Notes: generated from the letters alone by a model not told the origin. A stretch of DNA of 53,789 nt from an uncultured Photobacterium sp. (GCF_947039875.1 NZ_CAMRAN010000028.1:1-53789), one strand, 5' to 3'. Shown: positions 42,498 through 52,113, counted from the stretch's first letter. Translations and numbers: made by a program.

Positions 42498-44039
42498 TTA
42501 GTGGCTATGTTGCTGTTTGATAGTTGCGATTTGATCGGCACGATAAATACTATTGATAACATGAATCAGCGCTTGACCTGATGCTTCTACAATATCTGTC
42601 GCAAGGCCTGTGCCGTGGTACTTGCGGCCTTTGTAATTGGCAATAATATCCGCCTGCCCTAAACCATCTTCACCTTCGCCTTTAGCAGTAAGATCAAACT
42701 TATCAAGTACAATTTCGTACCCTGTTAGGCGATAGATACATTGATACAGTGCATCGACAGGGCCATTACCAACTGCGGCTTCACACTTTTCCTGATCGCC
42801 ACATTGAAGTTTTATGCTAGTGGTTGCCATCACACTGCCAGATTGGACGCTTAAATAGTTTATTTTGAAAAAGTCATCTTCATCGCGCAGATTAGAAAAA
42901 TGCATTAAGGCTTCAAGATCATAATCAAACACTTGGCCTTTTCTATCGGCTAGGCTAAGAAAATCGGTATACAGTTTATCAAGGTCATATTCATGCTCGG
43001 TATAGCCAAGAGTATCCATATGACTCTTAACCGCGGCACGACCAGAACGACTGGTAAGGTTCAATGCTTGGTTTTTAAGACCAATCGAATTTGGGGTCAT
43101 GATTTCGTAGGTATTTTTATTTTTCAGCATGCCGTCTTGATGAATGCCTGAAGAGTGACTAAAAGCATTACTGCCTACGATAGCTTTATTGGCTTGAATC
43201 GGCATATTACATAACTGACTAACCATTTTACTGGTGCGATGGATTTCATCATGCTTGAGGCTGGTATGCACCCCTAATAGTGATTGACGGGTTTTAATGA
43301 TCATCGCTATCTCTTCAAGGGCACAATTACCCGCGCGTTCACCTAAACCGTTAATGGTGCCTTCTACTTGGCGGGCGCCCGCTTGAATAGCTGCCATGGA
43401 GTTTGCGACTGACATGCCAAGATCATCGTGGCAATGAACGGAAATAATGGCTTTATCTATATTGGGTACTCGATTAAATAGTTGGGTGATAATGCCACCA
43501 AATTCACTTGGTAGAGTGTAGCCCACAGTATCGGGAATATTAATGGTCGTTGCTCCCGCATCAATTGCAGCTTCTACCATACGGCATAAATTATCAATCG
43601 GGGTTCGTCCGGCATCTTCACAGGAAAACTCGACATCATCGGTATATTTTCGAGCCCGTTTTACTGCTGCAATACCCATTGCAATGACATCGTCGTAGCT
43701 ACGACGCAATTTATCTTGTACATGAACGGTAGAGGTTGAAATAAAGGTGTGAATACGAAATGCTTCAGCGACTTTTAATGATTCAGCGGCAACATCAATG
43801 TCTTTCTCAACTGCACGCGACAAGGCACAAATACGGCTGTTTTTAATGTGCTTAGCAATGGTTTGTACAGATTGAAAGTCTCCGGGAGATGACACTGGGA
43901 AACCCGCTTCAATCACATCGACCCCTAAGCGTTCAAGCGCATAAGCTATTTGCAATTTTTCTTTCACGGTTAGACTGGCAGATAAAGCCTGTTCGCCATC
44001 ACGTAACGTTGTATCAAAAATAATGACCCGATCTTTCAT
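42498..44039 (-). CDS. leuA: 2-isopropylmalate synthase
   Basis: LeuA condenses acetyl-CoA with 2-ketoisovalerate, the first step of leucine synthesis, and is feedback-inhibited by leucine. The catalytic TIM barrel opens [18 protein letters not shown]; the [13 protein letters not shown] block carries the metal histidines. The C-terminal regulatory domain is present. AAAGGA seven bases before the ATG at 44039 fixes the start, giving 513 residues (E. coli 523). A longer frame from 44162 runs through the attenuator and is not real coding. Confidence 0.97.
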   Translation of the reverse strand: MKDRVIIFDTTLRDGEQALSASLTVKEKLQIAYALERLGVDVIEAGFPVSSPGDFQSVQTIAKHIKNSRICALSRAVEKDIDVAAESLKVAEAFRIHTFISTSTVHVQDKLRRSYDDVIAMGIAAVKRARKYTDDVEFSCEDAGRTPIDNLCRMVEAAIDAGATTINIPDTVGYTLPSEFGGIITQLFNRVPNIDKAIISVHCHDDLGMSVANSMAAIQAGARQVEGTINGLGERAGNCALEEIAMIIKTRQSLLGVHTSLKHDEIHRTSKMVSQLCNMPIQANKAIVGSNAFSHSSGIHQDGMLKNKNTYEIMTPNSIGLKNQALNLTSRSGRAAVKSHMDTLGYTEHEYDLDKLYTDFLSLADRKGQVFDYDLEALMHFSNLRDEDDFFKINYLSVQSGSVMATTSIKLQCGDQEKCEAAVGNGPVDALYQCIYRLTGYEIVLDKFDLTAKGEGEDGLGQADIIANYKGRKYHGTGLATDIVEASGQALIHVINSIYRADQIATIKQQHSH

Positions 44040-44107
44040 AGTGACATCCTTTAAGTATAGGCCTGTATAAGGCTGAGTTTCGCATTCACTTGCGCTGGTC
44101 AAAATAT

Positions 44108-44138
44108 GAAAAAACCCGCGCTTGCTTGCGCGGGTTTT
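44108..44138 (-). terminator. leuL: Attenuator terminator of the leu operon
   Basis: On the minus strand AAAACCCGCGC (44138-44128) pairs perfectly with GCGCGGGTTTT (44121-44111), ending in six Ts. CGCGGGTT at 44178-44171, just after the leader stop codon, can pair with AACCCGCG of the left arm instead and so act as antiterminator. Confidence 0.88.
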
Positions 44139-44181
44139 GAAATCTTTAGTGGTGTTTCCCACTCGATAGCAACCCGCGTGA

Positions 44182-44232
44182 TTATGTCACGATGAGAAGG
44201 ATAGCTAAGAGGAGGTAGAAGCACGTTTTCAT
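44182..44232 (-). CDS. leuL: leu operon leader peptide
   Basis: A 16-residue frame, [16 protein letters not shown], contains five leucine codons in two groups (44214-44206 and 44199-44194). It stops two bases before the CACGCGGGTT antiterminator segment. This is the layout of a classical attenuator. With leucine-charged tRNA the ribosome reaches the stop and covers that segment, so the terminator forms. A stall at the Leu codons frees it and allows read-through to leuABCD. The ribosome site is weak. Assignment rests on position, codons and RNA pairing, not on similarity. Confidence 0.85.
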   Translation of the reverse strand: MKTCFYLLLAILLIVT

Positions 44233-44267
44233 TTTATTAAAGACTTCAATAAATTTTGTTAACAAAT

Positions 44268-44296
44268 GAATATCAAATAGACGGGCTATAGGTCAA
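44268..44296 (-). promoter_or_regulatory. Possible leu operon promoter
   Basis: On the minus strand TTGACC (44296-44291) and ATATTC (44273-44268) are spaced by 17 bases, about 35 bases before the leader ATG. The -10 match is only fair. Confidence 0.4.
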
Positions 44297-44676
44297 TCAA
44301 AAGTTGTATTTTTTTGTACTTTAAGTAAAGGTTGAAGGAAGCGAATTAAAAAAACAACCGTGGTGGTTCTGCAGTACATATTTATTTTATGATGACTGAA
44401 TGATGTTTCGAATACCTATCCAAGTATTAGTGATACTATTTTAGATGATAAATTTAATTCTATATTGCACGTTATTTGAAATGAATGTTAGTGATTCGGG
44501 TGTTGTTGGTGATCTTTAATATTCATACTACTATATAGATTCTTTATGTTATGAGGCCATGTTATTTATAGATCCTTACACTTTTATTTTTTATTTAAAA
44601 AGTTATTGAAGACAATAAGTAAGCAGGTATAGAGTGATCTAGATCGTCAGAAGCTATAATTTAATACGCATTATAG

Positions 44677-44705
44677 TTGGCTTTTTAAAGGCTGAATTGT
44701 AGACT
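44677..44705 (+). promoter_or_regulatory. Possible promoter of the acyl-CoA synthetase gene
   Basis: TTGGCT (44677-44682) and TAGACT (44700-44705) are 17 bases apart, each matching the consensus at four of six positions. Transcription would begin about 8 bases before the palindrome at 44720. Confidence 0.4.
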
Positions 44706-44719
44706 GCGTATCTCAAATC

Positions 44720-44737
44720 AGCTTACAAGTGTAAGCT
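44720..44737. promoter_or_regulatory. FabR-like operator palindrome
   Basis: AGCTTACAAGTGTAAGCT is a perfect 18-bp dyad. It closely follows the sites bound by the unsaturated-fatty-acid repressor FabR at E. coli fabA and fabB, remembered as AGCGTACA-N2-TGTACGCT-like. It ends 17 bases before the synthetase ATG, in a repressor position. Confidence 0.6.
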
Positions 44738-44754
44738 AAAAGAATAGAGTACTT

Positions 44755-46578
44755 ATGGCACAACATGATTTCCATATTGTTCACCGTATTCGTCAGCAAA
44801 TTGCGCGCTTAGGCGACAGTCCTGCTTTACGTCATCAAGTTAATGGTGAGTGGCAAGATATTAGCTGGAATAATTTTGGTGAAAAAATTCAACAATTGGC
44901 ATTAGCACTACTAAATCAAGGTTTAGCAGTACAAGATAAAGTCGGTATTTTTGCCAATAATATGCCACGTTGGACTATTGCTGACTTTGCTTCGCTATAT
45001 AATCGCTGTGTTACGGTGCCTATTTATCCAACTAATACACCTCAGCAGTCGGCATATATTATTAATGATGCTAATGTGAAAGTATTATTTGTTGGCGAAC
45101 AAGCTCAGTTAAATGCTGCTGTTGCTATTGCTGATCAGTGTCCGAATTTAGAACGTATTGTTGCGCTAACAGATGATGTTGAATTACCTCAACATCCATT
45201 GGTTTGTCATTACGTTGATTTTTTAAAAACAGCCTCTTCAGAGTATCAGTCAGAGCTTGATGCCCGTTTAGATAACTTGGCTATGGATGATTTATTAACG
45301 CTGATCTATACCTCGGGTACCACAGGTACACCTAAAGGGGTAATGCTTGATTATGCTAATATTGCTTCACAAATTATTGCTCATGATGAACGTTTAGCAT
45401 TAGATGAAGGCGATACATCATTATGTTTCTTACCGTTATCACATGTCTTTGAACGTGCTTGGACATTTTATGTCTTACACCGTGGCGTAATTAATTGTTA
45501 TCTGTCAGATACCAATAAGCTCAAAGAAGCGTTAGTGACAGTAAAGCCTAATTACATGTCTGCTGTGCCTCGTGTTTATGAAAAAATATATTCAGGTGTT
45601 CATGAAAAAGTCGCTCGTGCCCCTTTTCATCGAAAGATGATTTTTACTTGGGCAGTAAATATGGGTGCAAGGATGTCGTTGGCTCGTCAAGAGTGTCGTG
45701 AACCTTCATGGTTATTACAGAAAAGCCATAACTTAGCCGATAAAATGGTGCTGTCTAAATTACGTGCTGTATTGGGTGGCAACATTAAGTGTATGCCATG
45801 TGGCGGCGCTAAATTAGATGCGGGCATTGGTCGTTTTTTCCATGCTATGGGGATTAACGTAAAGTTAGGCTATGGCATGACAGAAACCACTGCGACGGTA
45901 TCTTGTTGGGATGATCGCTGTTATAACCCTGATTCAATTGGTATGCCAATGCCAGGTGCTGAAGTTAAAATTGGTAAAGATAATGAAATTTTAGTACGCG
46001 GTCCGATGGTTATGCGTGGCTATTACAATATGCCAGAAGAGACAGCGAACAACTTTACTGATGATGGATTTCTTAAAACGGGTGATGCGGGTTATATCGA
46101 TGAGCAAGGTAATTTGTTTATTACTGATCGTATCAAAGAGTTAATGAAAACATCGGGCGGTAAGTATATTGCACCACAAGTGATTGAAGGTGCGATTGGT
46201 AAAGATCATCTAATTGAACAAATTGCGGTTATTGCTGACACCCGTAAATTCGTATCAGCATTGATCGTACCTTGTTTTGAAACACTAGAAGAACATGCGC
46301 GTGAACTCAATATTAAATATCAAGATCGCATGGAATTGGTTAAACACAGCCAAATTGTTGAATTAATTGAGAAACGTGTGATTGAGTTACAGAAAGATCT
46401 AGCACGTTTTGAGCAAGTGAAAAAATTCACCTTATTACCTAAATCATTCTCAATGGATAAAGGTGAATTAACACCAACGCAAAAATTACGTCGTAAAGTG
46501 ATTCAAGATCGTTACCATAAAGAGATTGAACATATGTACGAAGAAAGCCATAAAAAAGCGCAACAAAAAGACGACTAA
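44755..46578 (+). CDS. Long-chain acyl-CoA synthetase (FAA1-type AMP-forming ligase)
   Basis: It activates fatty acids to acyl-CoA through an acyl-AMP. The 607-residue product has the AMP-binding P-loop [14 protein letters not shown] (about residues 185-198), the [12 protein letters not shown] block and the [33 protein letters not shown] hinge region with catalytic lysines. It resembles the eukaryote-like FAA1 class, longer than E. coli FadD. A synthetase in this place beside ilvIH is usual in vibrios. A FabR-like dyad upstream suggests control by membrane lipid state. A terminator follows. Confidence 0.92.
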   Translation: MAQHDFHIVHRIRQQIARLGDSPALRHQVNGEWQDISWNNFGEKIQQLALALLNQGLAVQDKVGIFANNMPRWTIADFASLYNRCVTVPIYPTNTPQQSAYIINDANVKVLFVGEQAQLNAAVAIADQCPNLERIVALTDDVELPQHPLVCHYVDFLKTASSEYQSELDARLDNLAMDDLLTLIYTSGTTGTPKGVMLDYANIASQIIAHDERLALDEGDTSLCFLPLSHVFERAWTFYVLHRGVINCYLSDTNKLKEALVTVKPNYMSAVPRVYEKIYSGVHEKVARAPFHRKMIFTWAVNMGARMSLARQECREPSWLLQKSHNLADKMVLSKLRAVLGGNIKCMPCGGAKLDAGIGRFFHAMGINVKLGYGMTETTATVSCWDDRCYNPDSIGMPMPGAEVKIGKDNEILVRGPMVMRGYYNMPEETANNFTDDGFLKTGDAGYIDEQGNLFITDRIKELMKTSGGKYIAPQVIEGAIGKDHLIEQIAVIADTRKFVSALIVPCFETLEEHARELNIKYQDRMELVKHSQIVELIEKRVIELQKDLARFEQVKKFTLLPKSFSMDKGELTPTQKLRRKVIQDRYHKEIEHMYEESHKKAQQKDD

Positions 46579-46601
46579 TCTATTTTTTGTTTAGATTTAA
46601 G

Positions 46602-46630
46602 AAAGAAGCCTTCAAGGCTTCTTTTTTTTT
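46602..46630 (+). terminator. Terminator of the acyl-CoA synthetase gene
   Basis: AAAGAAGCC (46602-46610) pairs with GGCTTCTTT (46616-46624) around TTCAA, and nine Ts follow. Confidence 0.9.
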
Positions 46631-46768
46631 AGTTGAGCAAAGATGGATATTCTGAATTCGCATCGAATAGTGGTCGTTGGTAGTGCTGAGTTTACTAATA
46701 TCTATATAAAACATTAACAATTTTAGATCTGATAGATATAAACCGTAAACTTGTCTTTTGCCCTAGCA

Positions 46769-46843
46769 ATGAATGCTGCAAAAGCGTTAAGGTTGTTACA
46801 GTTATTCGTGGTTATTATTATAACCATGATAAACATAGCATGA
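46769..46843 (+). CDS. Candidate branched-chain leader peptide of ilvIH
   Basis: A 24-codon frame upstream of ilvI encodes LRLLQLFVVIII in its middle: four Leu, two Val and three Ile codons within twelve positions (46787-46822), with one more Ile-rich stretch after it. Such a run is typical of leader peptides that sense Leu, Val and Ile in ilv operons. An AT-rich hairpin with a T run overlaps its stop codon. There is no good ribosome site before the ATG, which is the main weakness. E. coli ilvIH is mainly Lrp-controlled. Confidence 0.55.
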   Translation: MNAAKALRLLQLFVVIIITMINIA

Positions 46844-46858
46844 GTATTCATGTTTTTT
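46837..46858 (+). terminator. Weak terminator-like hairpin in the ilvIH leader
   Basis: AGCATGA (46837-46843) pairs with TCATGTT (46848-46854), one wobble, around GTAT, and leads into TTTTTT. A second CATGA at 46825-46829 could pair with the same right arm. The stem is AT-rich, so strength is uncertain. Confidence 0.4.
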
Positions 46859-46908
46859 ATTAGGCTAAAAATAAGCCCTAACTATGTTTCACGATCTGGA
46901 GACAAAAT

Positions 46909-48627
46909 ATGGAAATGTTGTCTGGCGCAGAGATGGTCGTTCGTTCAATGATCGATCAAGGCGTTAAGCATATCTTCGGTTATCCCGGAGGTTCGGTTCT
47001 TGATATTTATGACGCTTTACATGAAAAAAGCGATATTGAGCATGTGCTTGTGCGTCATGAGCAAGCCGCTGTGCATATGGCGGATGGTTACGCTAGAGCA
47101 ACGGGTGATGTTGGTGTTGTTCTTGTTACATCAGGCCCTGGTGCAACAAATGCGATTACGGGTATTGCTACTGCCTATATGGATTCAATCCCACTGGTTG
47201 TATTATCAGGCCAAGTAATGAGTAACCTGATTGGTAATGATGCCTTTCAAGAGTGCGATATGGTTGGTATCTCACGCCCCGTCGTAAAGCACAGCTTTTT
47301 GGTAACAAAACCGGAAGATATCCCCACTATTATTAAAAAAGCATTTTATATCGCTGCTAGTGGTCGCCCTGGACCTGTTGTGGTTGATATTCCTAAAGAT
47401 ATGCTTAATCCAGCAGAAAACTATCCCTATCAGTATCCAGAATCGATAGCACTGCGTTCTTACAATCCCACTACTCAAGGTCATAAAGGTCAGATTAAGC
47501 GGGGGGTCAAAGCCTTATTAGCCGCCAAGCAACCTGTACTGTATGTTGGCGGTGGCGCGGTTATGTCTAATTGCAGCGAACAATTAATAGCATTAGCGGA
47601 AAGCTTACATATTCCTGTGGTTAATACATTAATGGGACTTGGTGCTTTTCCGGGAACGCATGAGCAATGTTTGGGGATGCTAGGTATGCATGGTACCTAT
47701 GAAGCCAATATGACAATGCATAATGCAGATCTTATCTTTGGAATTGGAGTGAGGTTTGATGATCGCACCACCAATAATCTTGAAAAATACTGCCCTAATG
47801 CAACCATTATGCACATTGATATTGATCCGTCATCGATATCAAAAACGGTGGCGGTTGATATCCCTATTGTAGGCTCAGCTGATACTGTGCTGACATGTAT
47901 GCTGAAATTGGTTAATGAGCAAGACGATATTGATAATCAAGCAGCATTACAGCCATGGTGGCAACAAATATCGACATGGCGTCAACGTCAATGCCTACGT
48001 TATGACACCACAACGGACCGAATTAAGCCGCAACAAGTGATTGAATCCTTGTATCGTCTTACTGACGGTAATGCTTATGTCACTTCTGATGTCGGTCAGC
48101 ATCAAATGTTTGCTGCTTTGTATTATCCGTTTGATAAACCTCGGCGTTGGATTAATTCTGGCGGTCTTGGCACCATGGGATTTGGCCTGCCTGCTGCAAT
48201 GGGGGTTAAATTTGCATTACCGAATGCTGATGTGGTGTGTGTTACTGGCGATGGCAGTATTCAAATGAATATTCAAGAGCTTTCAACAGCATTGCAATAC
48301 GATATTCCGGTAAAAATCATTAACCTTAATAACCGTTTTCTTGGCATGGTGAAACAATGGCAAGATATGATTTATCAAGGCCGTCATTCCCAATCTTACA
48401 TGGATTCTGTGCCTGATTTTGCCGCTATCGCTGAAGCTTATGGGCATGTAGGGGTGCGTATTTCTGATCCTAAACAGCTAGATCAGCAATTGGAGCAAGC
48501 ATTGGCATTGAAAGATAAATTGGTCTTTATCGATATTAGTGTTGATGAAACTGAGCATGTATATCCGATGTTGATCCGTGGTGGTGCAATGAGTGATATG
48601 TGGTTAAGTAAAACGGAGCGTACATAA
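46909..48627 (+). CDS. ilvI: Acetolactate synthase III large subunit
   Basis: IlvI joins two pyruvates, or pyruvate and 2-ketobutyrate, in the first common step of valine, leucine and isoleucine synthesis. The 572-residue product has the N-terminal pyrimidine domain with the catalytic glutamate E51 ([18 protein letters not shown]). A central FAD-type domain follows, then the ThDP motif beginning GDGSIQMN at about 447. GGAG lies seven bases before the ATG. The stop overlaps the ilvH start by one base (TAATG). Confidence 0.97.
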   Translation: MEMLSGAEMVVRSMIDQGVKHIFGYPGGSVLDIYDALHEKSDIEHVLVRHEQAAVHMADGYARATGDVGVVLVTSGPGATNAITGIATAYMDSIPLVVLSGQVMSNLIGNDAFQECDMVGISRPVVKHSFLVTKPEDIPTIIKKAFYIAASGRPGPVVVDIPKDMLNPAENYPYQYPESIALRSYNPTTQGHKGQIKRGVKALLAAKQPVLYVGGGAVMSNCSEQLIALAESLHIPVVNTLMGLGAFPGTHEQCLGMLGMHGTYEANMTMHNADLIFGIGVRFDDRTTNNLEKYCPNATIMHIDIDPSSISKTVAVDIPIVGSADTVLTCMLKLVNEQDDIDNQAALQPWWQQISTWRQRQCLRYDTTTDRIKPQQVIESLYRLTDGNAYVTSDVGQHQMFAALYYPFDKPRRWINSGGLGTMGFGLPAAMGVKFALPNADVVCVTGDGSIQMNIQELSTALQYDIPVKIINLNNRFLGMVKQWQDMIYQGRHSQSYMDSVPDFAAIAEAYGHVGVRISDPKQLDQQLEQALALKDKLVFIDISVDETEHVYPMLIRGGAMSDMWLSKTERT

Positions 48628-49124
48628 TGCGTAGAATTATTTCAGTCTTGCTTGAGAATCAGCCAGGGGCTTTATCGCGGGTAGTAGGGTTATTTTCTCA
48701 ACGTGGCTACAACATCGAGTCATTAACCGTTGCTCCAACGGATGATCCTACCTTGTCACGGTTAAATATTACCACTCATGTTGAAGACGAAGCCGCGTAT
48801 GAGCAAATTGAAAAACAATTGCATAAACTCATCGATATTTTAAAGGTCAGTAATGTCACGGCGTCAGATCATATTGAACGGGAATTGATGTTGGTAAAAG
48901 TCAAAGCCAGTGGTTTTGCGCGAGCAGAGGTGAAACGTACCGCTGATATTTTTAGAGGTTTAATTGTTGATGTAACCAGTCAGATTTATACGATCCAATT
49001 GGTGGGAACTGGCGAAAAATTAGATGCGTTTTTAGCTGCAGTGGGTGAAGCAACAGAGATTATTGAGGTGGCCCGTAGCGGTATTGTCGGATTGGCTCGT
49101 GGTGAACGTGCTTTAAAAGCATAA
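48627..49124 (+). CDS. ilvH: Acetolactate synthase III small regulatory subunit
   Basis: IlvH activates IlvI and confers valine feedback inhibition. The 165-residue product (E. coli 163) begins [32 protein letters not shown], the N-terminal ACT domain with its effector-site glycine and asparagine. The second, C-terminal domain contains ELMLVKVKA. Its ATG overlaps the ilvI stop, so subunits are co-translated. Confidence 0.97.
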   Translation: MRRIISVLLENQPGALSRVVGLFSQRGYNIESLTVAPTDDPTLSRLNITTHVEDEAAYEQIEKQLHKLIDILKVSNVTASDHIERELMLVKVKASGFARAEVKRTADIFRGLIVDVTSQIYTIQLVGTGEKLDAFLAAVGEATEIIEVARSGIVGLARGERALKA

Positions 49125-49143
49125 TCTTAGAATATGAACAAAG

Positions 49144-49174
49144 AACCCATGACATAAATGTGGCATGGGTTTTT
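49144..49174 (+). terminator. Terminator of ilvIH
   Basis: AACCCATG (49144-49151) pairs with CATGGGTT (49164-49171), extended by an inner ACAT/ATGT pairing, and ends in Ts. It lies between ilvH and the convergent regulator gene. Confidence 0.8.
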
Positions 49175-49197
49175 GCTGTTTAATTGTTACAGTAAAA

Positions 49198-49851
49198 CTA
49201 GAGATATGGACTCACTGAACTAACTGCATTTTTTGAGTGGTCATTCATGATCGTTCGTGCCAGTTCAACATCACGATTTAAGACTGCTTTCATTAGCGCT
49301 TCATGTTCTCCACCATCATGATAACGATTTTCGCTATCACGAGATTGACTTAGCCAAATATGACGATAACGTTTAAGTTGCTCATAAATATCAAGGTAAA
49401 GATCAAGTAATACTGGTGAATTACTGCCCGATAAAATAGCAATATGAAAATCACCATGCCGTTGCTCCCATTCCGAGAGATCAGCATTATCGGAGGTTGG
49501 GTTGAGGCGGCTTAATTTATGGTAACTGGTGAGAATATTGAGTTCCCAAGCTTCATCGCCTTGTAAAATTGCTTTTTTTAATAATTCATGTGAAATTAAT
49601 TGGTGAGCATTAAAAAGATCTGTTAGTTCTTCCACAGAGACAGGCGCTACCCAGCAACCTTTTTGTGGTGCAAATTTAACATACTTTTTCCACGATAATT
49701 GGACTAAGGCTTCACGAATAGGTGATGCACCGATTTGATAATGTTCTTTCAAATCGGCAACAACAAGTTTTTGTCCTGGCGTCAATTTACCAAGTAAAAT
49801 GTCTTGTCGTATGACCTCCATGATTTTATTCGTTTGCGTAGGACTGGACAC
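49198..49851 (-). CDS. GntR-family regulator with FCD effector domain
   Basis: This is a transcription factor of 217 residues. An N-terminal winged helix (about 8-70) includes the GASPIREALVQLSW recognition region of the GntR family. A C-terminal all-helical FCD domain (about 78-205) has the metal/ligand pattern WEQRHGDFHIAILSG and HDGGEHEALMKAV, with histidines likely to bind a metal and a small carboxylic acid. The layout is like E. coli CsiR/GlaR. The start is GTG, with GAGGG five bases before it. Targets are unknown; pykF and ilvIH are neighbours but not obvious targets. Confidence 0.88.
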   Translation of the reverse strand: MSSPTQTNKIMEVIRQDILLGKLTPGQKLVVADLKEHYQIGASPIREALVQLSWKKYVKFAPQKGCWVAPVSVEELTDLFNAHQLISHELLKKAILQGDEAWELNILTSYHKLSRLNPTSDNADLSEWEQRHGDFHIAILSGSNSPVLLDLYLDIYEQLKRYRHIWLSQSRDSENRYHDGGEHEALMKAVLNRDVELARTIMNDHSKNAVSSVSPYL

Positions 49852-50154
49852 TGTTTCCCTCTTTGTTGTTATATTTATTCGACACTACCCAAACACAACT
49901 TTTGTTAGCCGTTATGAATGTATAAGTGTCCATTGATTAGGAGTATAACTGGCTTTGTTTATTGCTTAAACATTAAAGAGAGTGATAAACAATGATTAAA
50001 ATGAATTGATGGCTGGAATGTTACTGTTATGAGATATTGGTTATATAATATAAATATATGAATGCTGTTTTATGCCTATTAATTTATAAATAGTAATGAT
50101 GTCATGACTGATGCGGGGGGAGGTGCGTGTCACATGTAGAGAATGGCAAACAAA
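49852..50154. other. Gap upstream of the GntR gene
   Basis: This AT-rich stretch should hold the promoter of the GntR gene. I see no coding frame, repeat or operator dyad that stands out. Confidence 0.5.
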
Positions 50155-50181
50155 TAAAAAGGGAGCCGAAGCTCCCTTTTT
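50155..50181 (-). terminator. Terminator of pykF
   Basis: AAAAAGGGAGC and GCTCCCTTTTT form a perfect stem around CGAA, with A and T runs on both sides. It lies 20 bases after the pykF stop and could act in both directions. Confidence 0.9.
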
Positions 50182-50201
50182 TAGTGTCTATTTACGAACA
50201 A

Positions 50202-51614
50202 TTATAGTACGTGAACAGATGCAGTGTTGGTTGTACCTGAAGCAACTAGTGCGCCAGAAACCATAACAACGATATCGCCTTTAGTACCTAGGCCAGTTTC
50301 AAGAGCTAACTCTTTACCGCGTAGGTAGAATGCATCAGTACTGTCGATTGCATCAACAATAACAGGTGTAACACCTTTAGAAAGACATAGTTGAGCAGCT
50401 GTCTTAGTATTTGTTGTTACAGCAAGGATACGTGCTGTTGGGAAGTACTTACGGATTGAACGAGCAGATTTACCTGCTTCAGTTGCAACGATGATTAGCG
50501 GAGCGTTTAGTTTCTCTGCTGTGTCAACTGCGCCTTTACATACCGCTTCAGTGATACGTAGGCGTGGGCTATCTAGACGTGAACCTAGCTCAGCTTTAAG
50601 TACTTTATCTGTACGTGCACAGATTTGCGCCATGATAGTCACAGCTTCGATTGGGTATTTACCCTTAGCTGATTCACCAGAAAGCATTACTGCATCAGTA
50701 CCATCCATGATTGCGTTAGCAACGTCACCCGCTTCTGCGCGTGTTGGACGTGGATTCTTGATCATTGAATCAAGCATTTGTGTTGCAGTGATAACGACTT
50801 TACGAGCGCGGTTACACTTCTCGATCATCATCTTTTGAGCAAAGATAACTTCTTCAACTGGAATCTCAACACCAAGGTCACCACGAGCAACCATGATACC
50901 GTCAGATGCTTCAAGAATAGCGTCAAAGTTATCAACACCTTCTTGGTTTTCGATCTTAGAGATGATTTGAATATCAGCGCCGCCGTTTGCTTCTAGTAGA
51001 GCACGGATTTCTAGTACGTCTTCAGCTTTACGGATGAAAGATGCAGCAACGAAATCAACGCCTTGCTCACAACCAAATTTAAGATCAGCTTTATCTTTTT
51101 CAGCAAGAGCTGGAAGCTTTACAGAAACGCCAGGAAGGTTAACACCTTTGTTTTCGCCTAGGTCACCGCTGTTAAGTACTTTACACTTAACTTCAGTTTC
51201 TGTTGTTTCCAACACTTCCATTTCAATTAGACCGTCGTCTACAAGGATAATGTTGCCTTTTACTAGATCTTTAGCAAAACCAGGGTAAGTCACAGCCACA
51301 CGGTCTTGATTACCGACTACAGATGTATCTGTTGTGAAAGTGAAATCTTGACCAGCTACTAGAGTGAAGTCATTACCACCTTCTAGTTTGATTGTACGAA
51401 TCTCAGGACCTTTAGTATCTAGCAAGATTGCTAGTTCTTTGCCTGTGTTAGCCATAACTTCACGTAGGTTAGTGATACGCTGACCGTGCTCTTCGAAGTC
51501 ACCGTGTGAGAAGTTAAGACGCATTACGTTCATACCAGCGTTCGCTAGTTTAGTAAGCATTTCTACAGATTCAGTTTTTGGTCCAATCGTACATACGATC
51601 TTGGTCTTTTTCAT
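50202..51614 (-). CDS. pykF: Pyruvate kinase I
   Basis: PykF makes pyruvate and ATP from phosphoenolpyruvate. It is 470 residues, like the fructose-1,6-bisphosphate-activated E. coli type I enzyme. It shows [10 protein letters not shown] at the start, MRLNFSHG with the phosphate-binding arginine R32, ISKIENQEG with catalytic lysine and metal glutamate, and [20 protein letters not shown], the substrate-binding helix. Codon use is highly biased, as in abundant glycolytic proteins. The upstream leader is long and contains overlapping hairpins. Confidence 0.97.
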   Translation of the reverse strand: MKKTKIVCTIGPKTESVEMLTKLANAGMNVMRLNFSHGDFEEHGQRITNLREVMANTGKELAILLDTKGPEIRTIKLEGGNDFTLVAGQDFTFTTDTSVVGNQDRVAVTYPGFAKDLVKGNIILVDDGLIEMEVLETTETEVKCKVLNSGDLGENKGVNLPGVSVKLPALAEKDKADLKFGCEQGVDFVAASFIRKAEDVLEIRALLEANGGADIQIISKIENQEGVDNFDAILEASDGIMVARGDLGVEIPVEEVIFAQKMMIEKCNRARKVVITATQMLDSMIKNPRPTRAEAGDVANAIMDGTDAVMLSGESAKGKYPIEAVTIMAQICARTDKVLKAELGSRLDSPRLRITEAVCKGAVDTAEKLNAPLIIVATEAGKSARSIRKYFPTARILAVTTNTKTAAQLCLSKGVTPVIVDAIDSTDAFYLRGKELALETGLGTKGDIVVMVSGALVASGTTNTASVHVL

Positions 51615-51719
51615 TGAGGATACTCTCCGGACGAACTTTTAACCCAAGGGAAAATTAACATTAATCATGATCAGAGCATCAACATGCTGCTAGGTGCCGA
51701 TAATGAGTAATGAATAAAT

Positions 51720-51765
51720 AAAAAACGCTTTAAATATTACTTTAAAAAAGCGTTAGTGCGCTTTT
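51720..51765 (-). promoter_or_regulatory. Overlapping terminator-like hairpins in the pykF leader
   Basis: On the minus strand AAAAGCG (51765-51759) and CGCTTTT (51752-51746) form hairpin A, closed by six Ts. The same CGCTTT segment, as AACGCTTT (from 51754), can instead pair with AAAGCGTT (51731-51724) to form hairpin B, followed by TTTTATTTATT. The two cannot coexist. They lie about 105-150 bases after the likely start of transcription and 105 before the ATG. Confidence 0.55.
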
Positions 51766-51876
51766 GTAAAGCTCATCTCTAGGTGATCTTAAGTGGCATT
51801 AAATATATTGTTATTATTAAACAAGTAGATAAATGCCTCTATAACATTGATTGCAGCCCTAATATTCAAGCGCAGG

Positions 51877-51905
51877 ATTATAGCAGATATTCCACCATTT
51901 GGCAC
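51877..51905 (-). promoter_or_regulatory. Probable pykF promoter
   Basis: On the minus strand GTGCCA (51905-51900) and a perfect TATAAT (51882-51877) are spaced by 17 bases. Transcription would begin near 51870, giving a leader of about 255 bases. The rest of 51906-52074 shows nothing else that I recognise. Confidence 0.6.
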
Positions 51906-52074
51906 CCTGAGATATAGCTGTTCATTGTCAATATCACGCGTGAGATAAAAATGATGATTATGTGGGAAAATAAAAATAAAGCTTTGCTATTTATCAAGTG
52001 TCAGTGTGTTTTATGATTTTTTTAGTGGTGTGGTTACATTGGAAGAGGAAGAAAATATTTATGGGGCTAGAACG

Positions 52075-52107
52075 AAAAAAGCTGAAGTTAAAATACTTCA
52101 GCTTTTT
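52075..52107 (-). terminator. Terminator of tRNA-Ile
   Basis: AAAAAAGCTGAAGT and ACTTCAGCTTTTT form a long stem with loop TAAAAT. Read on the minus strand it closes with six Ts, seven bases after the tRNA. Confidence 0.9.
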
Positions 52108-52113
52108 CGAATT

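Larger units (their letters stand above)
44297..44754. other. Gene-free gap between the leu operon and the acyl-CoA synthetase
   Basis: In vibrios the LysR-type gene leuO usually lies here, between leuA and the acyl-CoA synthetase. I find no frame or LysR helix-turn-helix remnant on either strand. The left part is featureless AT-rich DNA. The right part has a GATCTAGATC palindrome (44636-44645), a promoter candidate and a FabR-like operator. Confidence 0.6.

Noticed and set aside
42498..44162. Longer leuA frame with 41 extra N-terminal residues
   Set aside because: It would translate through the attenuator terminator; the ribosome site and family start support 44039.
44633..44648. CRP site around GATCTAGATC upstream of the acyl-CoA synthetase
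   Set aside because: The left half AGTGA is close but the right half TCGTC fits poorly; only the spacer equals the CRP consensus.
51721..51754. Cra/FruR operator before pykF, suggested by AAACGCTTTA-like sequence
   Set aside because: The match is poor and is better explained as the arm of hairpin B.
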